Below, piece after piece: positions 48,523-58,026 of a stretch of 64,000 nucleotides of DNA (position 1 is the first letter of the stretch; each line of letters opens with the position of its first letter). This DNA comes from Geobacillus jurassicus NBRC 107829 (GTDB lineage: Bacteria > Bacillota > Bacilli > Bacillales > Anoxybacillaceae). The notes under the pieces were generated by a model. The model made no database searches. It saw nothing but the letters and a program-made list of their open reading frames with translations, and was not told where the DNA came from. The stretch is taken from the NCBI RefSeq assembly GCF_001544315.1, contig NZ_BCQG01000017.1, positions 1 through 64,000 on the forward strand, given 5' to 3'. The translations under genes and the position numbers were made by a program.

Positions 48523-49320
48523 CTATTTTTTCAAGTTGACAAGCTCTTGCAAAATTTCGTCCGATGTCGTAATGATGCGTGTATTGGCCTGAAAGCCGCG
48601 CTGGGCGACGATCATCTCCGTGAATTCCTCGGCAAGGTCGACGTTGGACATTTCAAGCGTGCCGGAGACGATCGTTCCTGTTCCGTTTGCTCCCGGCGCT
48701 CCCAGAGCCGGCGTGCCGGAGTTCACCGTTTCGCGGAACAAGTTGTTGCCTGCTTTTTCTAATCCGTCATTATTGGAAAACTTAGCTAATTGAATCGTTC
48801 CTATAGACTGCAAATTGCCCGCGGCATTCACAATGGTGACAACACCGTCGGCTCCAATGCTTATACTTCTCGCATCGGTCGGAACTTGCAGGCGGACATT
48901 TCCTGTGCCAAGCAAATATTGGCCATCGGCATTCACGATATAGCCTTGAGAATCGAGATAAAAATTCCCGGCTCTCGTATACATGCGATTGTTTCCAGAA
49001 ACGTCGCCGACGACAAAAAACCCATCCCCTGAAATCGCCAAGTCCAGCACTCGCCCGGTCGTTTGCAAGCTGCCTTGCGTATGGACGGTGTCGATTGCGG
49101 AAAGCTGCGCCCCAAGCCCCACCTGCTTCGGATTCGTACCGCCGCGGCCGGCGTTCGGCCCGCTTGCGCCAGAAATCGTCTGGCTCATTAAATCTTTAAA
49201 CATCGTTCGCCCTTTTTTAAATCCGTACGTGTTGACGTTGGCGATGTTGTTGCCGATGACATCCAACTTCGTTTGGAAGTTGCGCATGGCGCCGATTCCG
49301 GAATACATCGAACGAAGCAT
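48523..49320 (-). CDS. flgE: Flagellar hook protein FlgE (FlgG-like)
   Basis: Hook subunit of 265 residues, the same short form as in B. subtilis, where it was first named FlgG. The N-terminal rod/hook motif NNIANVNTYGFKKGRTMF and C-terminal MSNVDLAEEFTEMIVAQRGFQANTR are present. ATG at 49320 follows GGGGAGAGG. It lies between flgD and swrD. Confidence 0.93.
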   Translation of the reverse strand: MLRSMYSGIGAMRNFQTKLDVIGNNIANVNTYGFKKGRTMFKDLMSQTISGASGPNAGRGGTNPKQVGLGAQLSAIDTVHTQGSLQTTGRVLDLAISGDGFFVVGDVSGNNRMYTRAGNFYLDSQGYIVNADGQYLLGTGNVRLQVPTDARSISIGADGVVTIVNAAGNLQSIGTIQLAKFSNNDGLEKAGNNLFRETVNSGTPALGAPGANGTGTIVSGTLEMSNVDLAEEFTEMIVAQRGFQANTRIITTSDEILQELVNLKK

Positions 49321-49338
49321 CGGTTCCCTCTCCCCTTT

Positions 49339-49770
49339 TTATCCTTTTTGTTCGACTTTCACGACCGCATCCGCGGCAATCGTTGTCCCGTTATCAAGCC
49401 CAAGAGTCACTTGGCCGTCTTTTTGCATGACCGATCGAACGACGGCGCTCATCATGGCCTCTCCATCTTGCCAATGCACCGTTTTGCCGATCCACTCGCT
49501 GTAGCGCAGCAGCGCATCGCGGCTTGACGCTTGCATCCATTGTTGCATCAGATTCGCGATATTCATCATTTGCTCAAGCGAGGAAAAGCTCGCCATCTGT
49601 GCAATGAAGTCTTTATCTTCCATTGGATTAAGCGGATCTTGGTTTTGCAGCTGAGCGAGCAAAATTTTGAGAAAGTCGTCTTTTCCTAAAATTTGATTGC
49701 CCGTTTTCCGTTCCTGCTGGACCGCATTGGCCAACCATAAGCTGCCCTCGATCGCGTTCGTTGCCATCAT
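49339..49770 (-). CDS. flgD: Flagellar hook assembly scaffold FlgD
   Basis: Hook cap protein of 143 residues, short as in Bacilli. [20 protein letters not shown] and [15 protein letters not shown] are the N-terminal signature, with a short C-terminal domain. Start at the ATG at 49770 after AAGGGGG; the longer frame to 49788 overlaps fliK. Confidence 0.94.
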   Translation of the reverse strand: MMATNAIEGSLWLANAVQQERKTGNQILGKDDFLKILLAQLQNQDPLNPMEDKDFIAQMASFSSLEQMMNIANLMQQWMQASSRDALLRYSEWIGKTVHWQDGEAMMSAVVRSVMQKDGQVTLGLDNGTTIAADAVVKVEQKG

Positions 49771-49780
49771 CGTTTCCCCC

Positions 49781-50968
49781 TTATGCATCAGCTTCGATCC
49801 CGTCTAGCGCAAACGGGAAGGAAGACGATTGCTCCTGCTTTTGTTTTTGCCGCGATTCGCCATGTTGCTGTCCTCCTTGGCGGTTCCCGGAATACGGCGG
49901 CATGTCAGAACTGTCATAGTCCGACCAAACGGTCCATTTTTCGACCGTGATGTGACTCGCATCAAGCTGCTGAGCAAGCTGCGGCAAATGAGCGTGGAGC
50001 AGCTCTTTCACCGCGTCGTTGGCCACAAGCAACTTGGCGGTGAGCTTCCCGCCTTCCTCTGTCATTTTCACCGTCACCGTCCCGAGATGTTCCGGATGGA
50101 GGCGGATGACAAATTGCATGGCACCGTTTGGCAACTTCATCCACCGCGCCAACCTTAGTGCGTGCACGACTTGATCAGTGAGACTTCCGCCAGCTGACGC
50201 CTGCGTCTCGCCGATCAGCCCAACAGGCGAAGTGGAGGGGGAGAAAAGCGTAGAGGGGAGTGTGAACGAAGGAGCGTCCTCGCCGTCACGCCCCCTGCCA
50301 CTCCCTCCTTGCAGCGAAATGTCTTTTTCGCCATCCAGACGGAAGGAAGAAACTCCATTGAACGGCGCGGCAATCGGCATTTTGGTTCCTTGCTCATTGA
50401 ATGGGCGCCGGTCTCCGTCGCTTGGGAGCGGTGGGAACATCTCTGTCTTTCCAATGGAAGGAGAAAAAGGTTCTTTGTCCCTATTGCCGCTTTTTCGTCC
50501 TTCGTTTATGAACGCATGCCCGAAGCCTGACCCAGCCGCCGGCTGAGCGGCAATTGTCGCTTCTCCATTCATCGCGCCGGCGAACGGAAATGTCAGACCA
50601 TCAGCGTCTTGGCCATTCCGCTGTCCGTCCGCCGCCAAAAGCGGCGCGCCGGCAACCGCCGAAATCGGAGCGATCGCCAAAGCGGCCAAGATGGAAGGAG
50701 CAAGCCATACTGACTCCATTTGCGCCGTCTTCTTTTCCGCTGAAGACGGTTGTCCGGCTGCGCCCGTTTCCATTCCGCCATTTTGCAAATCCGGCTCTTT
50801 GTTTTCGTTCGGCCTCTCTCTAAACAAGCCAATCTCTACCCCTACCGGCGATCGTTCTTGTTGCTTGTGCGCAAGCAGGACGGCAAACGCGCCGCCGGCG
50901 CCTGCTTCCTTTTTCGCCGCCGCGGCGCCTGCCGATTGCGGCAGATTGGTCGCGATCATTACTCTCAT
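49781..50968 (-). CDS. fliK: Flagellar hook-length control protein FliK
   Basis: Secreted ruler that sets hook length and switches export specificity. The 395 residues have a long low-complexity N-terminal part rich in Gly, Ala, Ser and Pro (about 1-250) and a conserved C-terminal domain with [20 protein letters not shown] (about 287-350) and a Gln-rich tail. It overlaps ylxF by four bases (ATGA) and follows GGGAGGGGG. Confidence 0.93.
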   Translation of the reverse strand: MRVMIATNLPQSAGAAAAKKEAGAGGAFAVLLAHKQQERSPVGVEIGLFRERPNENKEPDLQNGGMETGAAGQPSSAEKKTAQMESVWLAPSILAALAIAPISAVAGAPLLAADGQRNGQDADGLTFPFAGAMNGEATIAAQPAAGSGFGHAFINEGRKSGNRDKEPFSPSIGKTEMFPPLPSDGDRRPFNEQGTKMPIAAPFNGVSSFRLDGEKDISLQGGSGRGRDGEDAPSFTLPSTLFSPSTSPVGLIGETQASAGGSLTDQVVHALRLARWMKLPNGAMQFVIRLHPEHLGTVTVKMTEEGGKLTAKLLVANDAVKELLHAHLPQLAQQLDASHITVEKWTVWSDYDSSDMPPYSGNRQGGQQHGESRQKQKQEQSSSFPFALDGIEADA

Positions 50969-51576
50969 TCAGTCGCCCCCTCCCCCATCGCCCATTTGCT
51001 TAACGATGCCAACAGTTTCGCCGCTTGTTGGGCCGGCATTTGTTCCAAAATGGCTGCCGCTTTGTCGCCGTCGATCCGACTCAGCACACGAAGCGCCTCG
51101 CTCTCGGGCAGTTCCGCCAAAATAGCCGCTGCCTGTTTTTCCGACATGGCGTCATACATGCCGGCGACATCTTCTTCCGTCAAGGCTGGCTTCGCAACAA
51201 ACTCAGCTTGTTTGTCCGTTTCCTTGATCGTCGCAGACAGCTGGGCGATTTCCTTTTCCTTTGCCGCTACGTCGTTTTTCAACCGCTTGATTTGCTTTTG
51301 TTGGTCGGCAATCGTTCGTTTTTGCTGCTCGATCGTCCGTTGCTGGGCCTCAATCGTTTTTTGCAAAGCTTTCTCCCTCTTGCTCCAGTTGATCCACTCG
51401 GAGACAAACGGCACCTTTGTTGTCCACTGCTTTGCCGCCTTGGCCACATCAACTCCAGCAACGTTTAAAATCAACAAGAGAAAGGAGACGGCAAACGCAC
51501 TCGGAATGACAATGACGAACAACAGCCATTGCCACCAGCTCGCCTGCATTTCCTGTTCAACTTTGCTATCTGCCAT
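50965..51576 (-). CDS. ylxF: YlxF, MotE-like flagellar coiled-coil protein
   Basis: A 203-residue protein with one N-terminal membrane helix (about 15-37), a long coiled coil (about 60-125), and a C-terminal MgtE-type intracellular domain (ALTEEDVAGMYDAMSEKQAAA). B. subtilis YlxF has this plan; a role in hook or stator assembly is inferred from the operon. AAGGAGAGG precedes the ATG at 51576, one base after fliJ. Confidence 0.88.
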   Translation of the reverse strand: MADSKVEQEMQASWWQWLLFVIVIPSAFAVSFLLLILNVAGVDVAKAAKQWTTKVPFVSEWINWSKREKALQKTIEAQQRTIEQQKRTIADQQKQIKRLKNDVAAKEKEIAQLSATIKETDKQAEFVAKPALTEEDVAGMYDAMSEKQAAAILAELPESEALRVLSRIDGDKAAAILEQMPAQQAAKLLASLSKWAMGEGATE

Positions 51577-52023
51577 CTATACCTCTCCTTGCCTTGCAAA
51601 GCGTTGAACCGCCATTTCATCAAGCAGGCGGCGTTCCGCTTCCCTCTCAAGCTGCTCGGCCCACCGCTTAATGCGCTCGCGCATTTTTTCGTATTTTTTC
51701 ACTTCGATATTCAATTCCATCAAACGCTGTTGCCGGCGCTGCATCTGCTCGCGCGCCTGCATGACGACGAGCTGATAATGGTCGATCGTCCGCTCTAAAT
51801 TCGCCATATATTGCAGCCTAAGGCGAATGTCTCCAACGGACAGGCCGGCTTTCAGCTGTTCATCCCGAGCCGCCACGCATTCCTCCTTTTCCTTGAGCAG
51901 GTGGTAAAGCGCTTCAGCTGCCTGCTCAAACCGGCGCACCGCCTCCTCGTATTCGCCAAGCGCCTTCTCTTTTTCTTTTTCTTTCATCGACAACACTTTT
52001 TGCAGCCGAAACGTCGGCGTCAC
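51577..52023 (-). CDS. fliJ: Flagellar export chaperone FliJ
   Basis: A 148-residue antiparallel coiled coil, rich in Glu, Arg, Lys and Gln, that connects the FliI ATPase to FlhA. FRLQKVLSMKEKEKEKALGE is the usual N-terminus. Start is the GTG at 52023, with AAGGGTG 7 nt upstream; 42 bases follow fliI. Confidence 0.92.
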   Translation of the reverse strand: MTPTFRLQKVLSMKEKEKEKALGEYEEAVRRFEQAAEALYHLLKEKEECVAARDEQLKAGLSVGDIRLRLQYMANLERTIDHYQLVVMQAREQMQRRQQRLMELNIEVKKYEKMRERIKRWAEQLEREAERRLLDEMAVQRFARQGEV

Positions 52024-52065
52024 ATTGATTCACCCTTTCATCGTCTGAAAATGGCGCGCGATTTC

Positions 52066-53376
52066 TCACCTAACCGACAACAAGCGAAACAGCGCATCAA
52101 TGCTTTCAGCGCGCGTCGTTTTTTCATCGATGTTTTGGCGGCAAAACGCCATCATTTGCGGATAAAATTCGATCGCCTCATCAATTTCTCGGGACGACCC
52201 CCGTTTGTACGCCCCGATTTGAATCAAATCCTCCGAATCTATATAAGTGGACAGCAGGCGGCGGAATCGGTTTGCCGCTTCACGGTGCTCTGCGCTGACG
52301 ATGTGGGGCATGACGCGGCTGACGCTTTTGAGCACGTTGATCGCCGGGTAATGCCCTTTGTTCGCCAGCTGGCGCTCAAGAACAAAGTGGCCGTCCAAAA
52401 TGCCGCGCACCGCGTCGGCGATCGGCTCGTTCATATCGTCGCCGTCAACAAGCACTGTATAAAACGCGGTGATTGTGCCGGAGGCGTTCGTTCCAGCCCG
52501 CTCAAGCAGCTTTGGCAGGAGGGCGAAAACCGATGGCGTATAGCCTTTCGTCGTCGGCGGCTCGCCGACGGCAAGGCCAATCTCCCGCTGCGCCATAGCG
52601 ACGCGGGTGACCGAGTCCATCATAAGCATGACATCCGCCCCTTGGTCGCGGAAATATTCGGCGATCGCCGTCGCCGTATAGGCGCCTTTGACACGCATCA
52701 GCGCCGGCTGGTCGGATGTAGCGACGACGACGACCGAACGGGATAAGCCTTCCGGGCCAAGGTCGCGCTCTAAAAATTCGCGCACTTCGCGGCCGCGCTC
52801 GCCGATTAAGGCGATGACGTTCACATCGGCCGACGTATGGCGGGCGATCATTCCCATGAGCGTGCTTTTGCCGACGCCCGAGCCGGCAAAAATGCCGACG
52901 CGCTGCCCTTTGCCGACGGCAAGCAGGCTGTCGATGACGCGGATGCCGACTTCAAGCGGTTCGGCAATCGGCGGCCGAACGAGCGGATTGGGCGGATCGC
53001 GTTCGACCGACACCGGCTTCAATCCAAGCGGCAGCGGGCTCCCGTCAAGCGGTTGGCCGAGCGGATCAAGAACCATGCCGATGAGTGCATCGCCGACGTG
53101 CACTTCAAGCGGCCTGTTGGTCGCTTCGACGAGGCAACCGGGAGCAATATGAGACATGGCGGACAACGGCATAAGCAAAACGTGCTGTTCATGAAAGCCG
53201 ACGACTTCGGCGGGAATTTTCCGGCGGCCGCTCTGTTCATGGATGTAGCAAAGATCGCCGATCGAGCTTTCCGGCCCTTTCGATTCCATCATCAAGCCGA
53301 CGACGCGTGACACTTTGCCAAACCGTTTATACAAGTCGATGGCGTCTATTTCATCAAGAAGCGCCTGCCAGTTCAG
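52066..53376 (-). CDS. fliI: Flagellar type III export ATPase FliI
   Basis: F1-like ATPase of the export apparatus, 436 residues. Walker A is GIFAGSGVGKSTLMGM (about 165), followed by GERGREVREFLERDLG and Walker B ADVMLMMDSVTRVAMAQREI. The N-terminal frame has no usable ATG, GTG or TTG near a ribosome site: the TTG at 53334 has none and would cut into the conserved YKRFGKV block. A CTG at 53376, with AAGGAGGGGG at about 6-9 nt, restores the usual N-terminus NWQALLDEIDAIDLYKRFG and length. The CTG start is inference. Confidence 0.93.
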   Translation of the reverse strand: MNWQALLDEIDAIDLYKRFGKVSRVVGLMMESKGPESSIGDLCYIHEQSGRRKIPAEVVGFHEQHVLLMPLSAMSHIAPGCLVEATNRPLEVHVGDALIGMVLDPLGQPLDGSPLPLGLKPVSVERDPPNPLVRPPIAEPLEVGIRVIDSLLAVGKGQRVGIFAGSGVGKSTLMGMIARHTSADVNVIALIGERGREVREFLERDLGPEGLSRSVVVVATSDQPALMRVKGAYTATAIAEYFRDQGADVMLMMDSVTRVAMAQREIGLAVGEPPTTKGYTPSVFALLPKLLERAGTNASGTITAFYTVLVDGDDMNEPIADAVRGILDGHFVLERQLANKGHYPAINVLKSVSRVMPHIVSAEHREAANRFRRLLSTYIDSEDLIQIGAYKRGSSREIDEAIEFYPQMMAFCRQNIDEKTTRAESIDALFRLLSVR

Positions 53377-54124
53377 AAAACGCCCCCTCCTTCAGCCGCC
53401 GGTAGAGCACCTCGCGCAACCGCTCAAGCTGCACATCGACGCTCGCCTCGATGCGCCCAAACGGCGTCTCCACAACACAGCCGTATTCGGGGAGCGCATC
53501 GTCCGGATAGATAAATAGATCGACGCGATGCGGAAACAAAGATTTCAACAACTCTTTTTGCTCCGCCACCGCTTCGTAGCAATGCGGATGCACGTGAACG
53601 GCCACTTCCGTTTGCCGGCGCACTTCCTGCAATGCTTGGTGCACGAGCGGCAAAAAGGCGTTTCGGTCGCCCTCAAGCACAGCGCCGATGATGCGTTCCG
53701 CCGCTTTTAACGCCACATCAAGCATCGTCTCGGCTGACGATTCAAGACGGGCGTAAAATTCGTCGTTCACCCGCTCCGCTAAACGACGAGCTTGTTCGAT
53801 CCATTGGCGATGCTCACGAAGCGCCTCCTCGCGCCCAGCCGCATAGCCGTCTTCATACCCGCGGGCGCGCGCTTCCTGCATGAGACGCTCTTTCTCGCGC
53901 TGCCATTCCTCTTGCTCGCGCGCCAGCCGCTCGCGCACCGATTCGTAATATTGCTCTGCCTGGCGGCGAAGCTTGGCTGCTTCTTCCTTGGCGGCGGCGA
54001 TCGTTTCCATCTCTCGCTGCCGATCGTCGGCAGACGATGGGAGATCGGAAACATGGCGCTGCACGACGATCGTCTTTTTCCCAGCACGTGCCGCCAATTT
54101 CGGCGCTTTAATGACGTTAGACAA
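53354..54124 (-). CDS. fliH: Flagellar export regulator FliH
   Basis: Binds and restrains the FliI ATPase. The 256 residues have a Glu/Arg-rich coiled coil (about 40-130) with AEQYYESVRERLAREQEEWQ, and a V-ATPase E-subunit-like C-terminus. I prefer a TTG at 54124 (MSNVIKAPKLAAR), 9 nt after GGAGGAG; the ATG at 54133 abuts that site. It overlaps fliG by 8 bases and fliI by about 23 bases if fliI uses its CTG. Confidence 0.88.
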   Translation of the reverse strand: MSNVIKAPKLAARAGKKTIVVQRHVSDLPSSADDRQREMETIAAAKEEAAKLRRQAEQYYESVRERLAREQEEWQREKERLMQEARARGYEDGYAAGREEALREHRQWIEQARRLAERVNDEFYARLESSAETMLDVALKAAERIIGAVLEGDRNAFLPLVHQALQEVRRQTEVAVHVHPHCYEAVAEQKELLKSLFPHRVDLFIYPDDALPEYGCVVETPFGRIEASVDVQLERLREVLYRRLKEGAFSELAGAS

Positions 54125-55136
54125 TAATATCATCTCCTCCCCCGCGAGCGATGACGATTTCTCCGGCCTCTTCGAGACGGCGGATCACCGCGACGATGCG
54201 CGATTGGGCCTCCTCGACATCGCGCAGCCGGACTGGCCCCATATATTCCATTTCTTCTTTGAACGTCTCGGCCATTCTTGTCGACATGTTGCGGAAAATA
54301 ATGTTTTTCACTTCGTCGCTCGCTACTTTCAGCGCCAGCATGAGATCGTTGTTGTCCAACTCGCGGATGACGCGCTGAATGGCGCGGTGATCGAGCGTCA
54401 CGATATCTTCAAAGACAAACATCCGTTTTTTAATTTCCTCGGCCAGTTCCGGATCTTGGATTTCCAAGGCATCCAAAATCGTCCGCTCCGTGCTCCGATC
54501 GACTTGATTCAACACTTCAACGACTGCTTCAATGCCGCCGGCTTGCGTGTAATCTTGCACGACGGTCGCAGACAGCCGCCGCTCCAAAATTTGCTCAACT
54601 TCGTTGATAATCTCCGGCGACGTGCTGTCCATGAGCGCAATGCGCCGGGCGACATCCGCTTGCATTTCCTGCGGCAGCGCCGATAAAATTTGCCCCGCCT
54701 GCGCCGGCTCCAAGTACGAAAGAATGAGGGCGATCGTCTGTGGATGCTCGTTTTGAATAAAGTTCAATAGCTGCATCGGGTCGGCTTTGCGCGCGAAATC
54801 AAACGGCCGCACCATCAATGCCGATGTTAGACGATTAATAATGTTCATCGCCTTCTCAGGACCGAGCGCTTTTTCAAGCACTTGTTTCGCGTAAGCAATG
54901 CCGCCTTGGGAGATGTAATCTTGCGCCAAAGCGAGCTGGCGAAACTCCTCGAGCACTTCTTCCTTTTGCTCAGCCGTCACTTGGCGGACATTGGAAATTT
55001 CCAATGTCAACTTTTCAATTTCTTCCTCGGATAAATGTTTGTAGACGGAGGCTGATACATCGGGGCCGAGAGAGATGAGCAGGATCGCGGCTTTTTGCCT
55101 GCCCGACAGCCCGCCTTTTCGTTCGCGTTTTGCCAT
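54117..55136 (-). CDS. fliG: Flagellar motor switch protein FliG
   Basis: Rotor protein that interacts with the stator. The 339 residues have the N-terminal FliF-binding domain (LSGRQKAAILLISLGPDVSA), the middle ARM domain (NEHPQTIALILSYLEPAQAG), and the C-terminal torque helix (FEDIVTLDHRAIQRVIRELD). AGGAGG precedes the ATG at 55136. Confidence 0.97.
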   Translation of the reverse strand: MAKRERKGGLSGRQKAAILLISLGPDVSASVYKHLSEEEIEKLTLEISNVRQVTAEQKEEVLEEFRQLALAQDYISQGGIAYAKQVLEKALGPEKAMNIINRLTSALMVRPFDFARKADPMQLLNFIQNEHPQTIALILSYLEPAQAGQILSALPQEMQADVARRIALMDSTSPEIINEVEQILERRLSATVVQDYTQAGGIEAVVEVLNQVDRSTERTILDALEIQDPELAEEIKKRMFVFEDIVTLDHRAIQRVIRELDNNDLMLALKVASDEVKNIIFRNMSTRMAETFKEEMEYMGPVRLRDVEEAQSRIVAVIRRLEEAGEIVIARGGGDDIIV

Positions 55137-55148
55137 ACGCTGTTCCTC

Positions 55149-56735
55149 CTACTCCTCCGATAACCACGTTCGCAATAGTTTGGCAAATTCGTCCGGTTTT
55201 TCTTTCGCCAGCCGCTCGAGCTGTCGGCGGCGCTGCACGGCTTCCGTCTCCGGCGGCTCCGGCAAATCTGGCTCCGCCGAAAGCGGCGGAGTAAACAAGT
55301 GTTCTTCTTCCTCTTCCTCATCTTCGCGGCGGCGGCGCAGCCAGAGGAACAACAGCAAGGCAACAAGCAACAGCGCTCCTGCGCCGGCCGCATACCACCA
55401 CCACGCCGGCCGATCCGGCGTTGATTCGGTGAATGCCGGCTTGCCGTTGAATTTTTGCACCGAAACGACGATGCGGTTGTTGATGTCCTGATCAGTAAGC
55501 GTTTGTGCCTCGCCCTTGTCGATCGACGTCCGGATGATTGTCCCTAATATTTTTTGAATATCATTGACCGTCTCGGGCGGCAGCGAGTTCGGGTCATTGG
55601 GATTAGGCGGCTCGACCATCACCTGAATGCCTAAATCGCGGATTTTATACGGACTTTCAACGATTTGCTTTTTGATTTTGTTTACCTCATTGTTGATCGT
55701 CTCTTCGGTCCGCTCATAGTTGCCATTTGCTGCACCGTTTGCGCTTTGATAGCCCGGCACCTCGTTCGCGCCCGTTCCTGCAGCGCCTCCGGGCGGCACG
55801 CCGCTTCCTGAATACGTCTCTTTAATGCGCTGGACGCTGACGGCAATGCCTTCTTTTGTTTTATCATCAACTGGGGCAACTAAGTTTTCTTCCCGCTTTT
55901 CTTGCGTAAAATCAATGTCTGCCGTCACAGAAACGACGACTTTGTCTTGCCCCATCATCGTGCCGAGCATTTGTTGCACTTGGCGTTGAATGTCGCGCTC
56001 GATCTGCTTTTTAATTTGCTGCTGCGAGGCGAATGTCGTTCCTGTCGAATTTTCGCCGTCATTTTTTAAATCGAAATACTCAAAAAACTGGTTCATAATG
56101 ACGATATTATCTGTAGAGAGGTTCGGAACACTTTTGGCGACGAGATGATACAGCGCTCGGATTTGCTCGTCGCTGAATTGGTAGCCCGGCTTCGTCTTCA
56201 GCACGATCGAGGCCGAGGCTTCCCCTTTTTCATCGGAAACGAATACGCTCGGCTGCGGAAGGTTGATCATCACTTTGGCGTCCTCGACGCCGTCGATCGT
56301 CTTGATCAAGTTGGCGAGCTCGGTTTGCATCGCCTTCAGCTTCACCATATTGAACTCATTATCCGTCATGCCGAAGCTCGCGTTTTGGCCGAAAAACGAA
56401 TAGTCGATGACCCCGCTGCTTGGTATGCCTTCAGCGGCCAGCTCGACTTTCAGCGCATCAGCCTGCTCTTTCGGCACTTTGATCGTCGTTCCGCCGTCCG
56501 CCACTTCCACCGGAACGCCGCGCTGGTCGAGCGTTGCTTTAATTTGCCCGGCTTCTTGCGGCGACAAATTGCTGTAGAGCGGCACCATTTCCGTCCTTGT
56601 GGCGAAAAAGACGCCGACGCCAACGGCCAAAAGCGCGGCCGCTGCCGCAGTGAGCGCGAGCCATTTCTGTTTTTTTGTCCGTTCCTGCCAAAACGCGCGA
56701 GCGCGGCTCCACCACTCTTTCCATTTATTCCCCAT
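55149..56735 (-). CDS. fliF: Flagellar MS-ring protein FliF
   Basis: Forms the MS ring in the membrane. The 528 residues have two membrane helices (about 23-45 and 443-464) around the ring-building domains (YSNLSPQEAGQIKATLDQRG and VMINLPQPSVFVSDE). The C-terminal cytoplasmic tail, with a Glu-rich stretch and LAKEKPDEFAKLLRTWLSE, binds FliG. GGGGG precedes the ATG at 56735. Confidence 0.97.
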   Translation of the reverse strand: MGNKWKEWWSRARAFWQERTKKQKWLALTAAAAALLAVGVGVFFATRTEMVPLYSNLSPQEAGQIKATLDQRGVPVEVADGGTTIKVPKEQADALKVELAAEGIPSSGVIDYSFFGQNASFGMTDNEFNMVKLKAMQTELANLIKTIDGVEDAKVMINLPQPSVFVSDEKGEASASIVLKTKPGYQFSDEQIRALYHLVAKSVPNLSTDNIVIMNQFFEYFDLKNDGENSTGTTFASQQQIKKQIERDIQRQVQQMLGTMMGQDKVVVSVTADIDFTQEKREENLVAPVDDKTKEGIAVSVQRIKETYSGSGVPPGGAAGTGANEVPGYQSANGAANGNYERTEETINNEVNKIKKQIVESPYKIRDLGIQVMVEPPNPNDPNSLPPETVNDIQKILGTIIRTSIDKGEAQTLTDQDINNRIVVSVQKFNGKPAFTESTPDRPAWWWYAAGAGALLLVALLLFLWLRRRREDEEEEEEHLFTPPLSAEPDLPEPPETEAVQRRRQLERLAKEKPDEFAKLLRTWLSEE

Positions 56736-56816
56736 AAAATTCCCCCGATGATCCAGTGCCTGCCGCCATAGCGCAACGATGGCGGCGGCTTCTGTATGTA
56801 GTGCAGTTCGTTGCCG

Positions 56817-57113
56817 CTACAATGGGATGCGCATCATTTCTTGATACGCCTCGATCGCTTTGTTGCGGATCTCAATTGTCAGTTGCAACGCAATGCTCGC
56901 TTTTTGCGCGGCGATCATCACATCATGCAGCTGAACGTTCTCCCCGCGGACGAGCTTTTCCGTCAGCGCATCGGCTTGAATTTGCGCTTCGTTCACACGG
57001 CTGAGCGCCTCTTTGAAAAACGCAGCGAACTGCTTTTGCACCTCAGCCGGCTTCGCCGGGGGCGAAACGGCGGAAGCCATCGTCAGCCCAATGCGGCTTG
57101 CTCCATCAATCAT
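56817..57113 (-). CDS. fliE: Flagellar MS-ring/rod adaptor FliE
   Basis: Joins rod and MS ring and is one of the earliest exported proteins. The 98 residues include FAAFFKEALSRVNEAQIQAD and VQLHDVMIAAQKASIALQLT, ending EAYQEMMRIPL. AAGGGGGA precedes the ATG at 57113. Confidence 0.96.
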   Translation of the reverse strand: MIDGASRIGLTMASAVSPPAKPAEVQKQFAAFFKEALSRVNEAQIQADALTEKLVRGENVQLHDVMIAAQKASIALQLTIEIRNKAIEAYQEMMRIPL

Positions 57114-57132
57114 CGCTTATCCCCCTTACATG

Positions 57133-57585
57133 CTATTTCCCGATCTCGAGCGCCTTCATGAGCATTCCTTTTGAAGCATTCAACGCCGTGACGTTCGCCT
57201 CATACGAACGCGTCGCTCCAATCAAGTCAACCATTTCTTTCAGCGGATCAACATTTGGCAGACGCACATAGCCATCGGCGCCGGCATCCGGGTGATTCGG
57301 GTCGTAGACGAGTTTAAACGGCGCCGGATCATCAACAATTTCTCGCACCCGCACCCCGCTGCCCACCGCGTCGGCACGACCGAGCGCAGCTTGCAAGTAG
57401 CTCGAAAACGGCCCGCTGCGCGGTTCGATGACGACCATTTTGCGGCGGTATGGCTCCCATTCTCCGTTGACAAGACGGGCGCGCGTCGTATCGACGTTAG
57501 CGATGTTAGAGGCAATAACGTCCATGCGCAGCCGCTGAGCAGTCAACGCCGAAGCCGAAATGTTTATACTTTGAAACAAAGACAC
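57133..57585 (-). CDS. flgC: Flagellar rod protein FlgC
   Basis: Proximal rod subunit of 150 residues. SASALTAQRLRMDVIASNIA and NVDTTRARLVNGEWEPYRRK form the N-terminal domain and VDLIGATRSYEANVTALNAS the C-terminal. Start is the GTG at 57585, after AAGGAGGG, three bases past flgB. Confidence 0.96.
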   Translation of the reverse strand: MSLFQSINISASALTAQRLRMDVIASNIANVDTTRARLVNGEWEPYRRKMVVIEPRSGPFSSYLQAALGRADAVGSGVRVREIVDDPAPFKLVYDPNHPDAGADGYVRLPNVDPLKEMVDLIGATRSYEANVTALNASKGMLMKALEIGK

Positions 57586-57588
57586 CCG

Positions 57589-57978
57589 TTATTTCCCTCC
57601 TTTAATCACTGTTTTCAACGTTGTAAATTTGCCGTTGAGCCGCTCGATTAAGGCATTGTAATAAATTTGGTTTTCTGCTAGCTTTGACATTTCTTGATCG
57701 ATATCGACACTGTTTCCATTATGATTGTAACTCATCATTGTGTCCGTCGTCACGATGATTTTTCCGCTTTGTTCGTTCGGAAACGAAAAATGCTTCGGAT
57801 TCGTCCGTTTGGCCTCGAGCCGAAGCGCCCGTTCCAATTCAGCCTGAAAGCGCACGTCTTTCGCCTTATAGCCCGGCGTATCGGCGTTGGCGATGTTGTC
57901 GGCGATCGCCTGCTGGCGAAGCGCAGCGTAGCGAAGCCCTTGTTCAAGCCAGTCGATCGTCGATGAAAAGAGCGCCAA
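57589..57978 (-). CDS. flgB: Flagellar rod protein FlgB
   Basis: First gene of the fla/che operon, a 129-residue rod subunit identical in length to that of B. subtilis. LRYAALRQQAIADNIANADT and PGYKAKDVRFQAEL are typical. The start is a TTG at 57978 (MALFSSTIDWLEQ), with GAGGGG at 6-nt spacing; a longer open frame reaches 58011 without a ribosome site. Confidence 0.94.
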   Translation of the reverse strand: MALFSSTIDWLEQGLRYAALRQQAIADNIANADTPGYKAKDVRFQAELERALRLEAKRTNPKHFSFPNEQSGKIIVTTDTMMSYNHNGNSVDIDQEMSKLAENQIYYNALIERLNGKFTTLKTVIKGGK

Positions 57979-58026
57979 TGGAATCCCCTCTTTTCTCCTA
58001 TTTTTCGACAATTTCTGCTAGATTTC

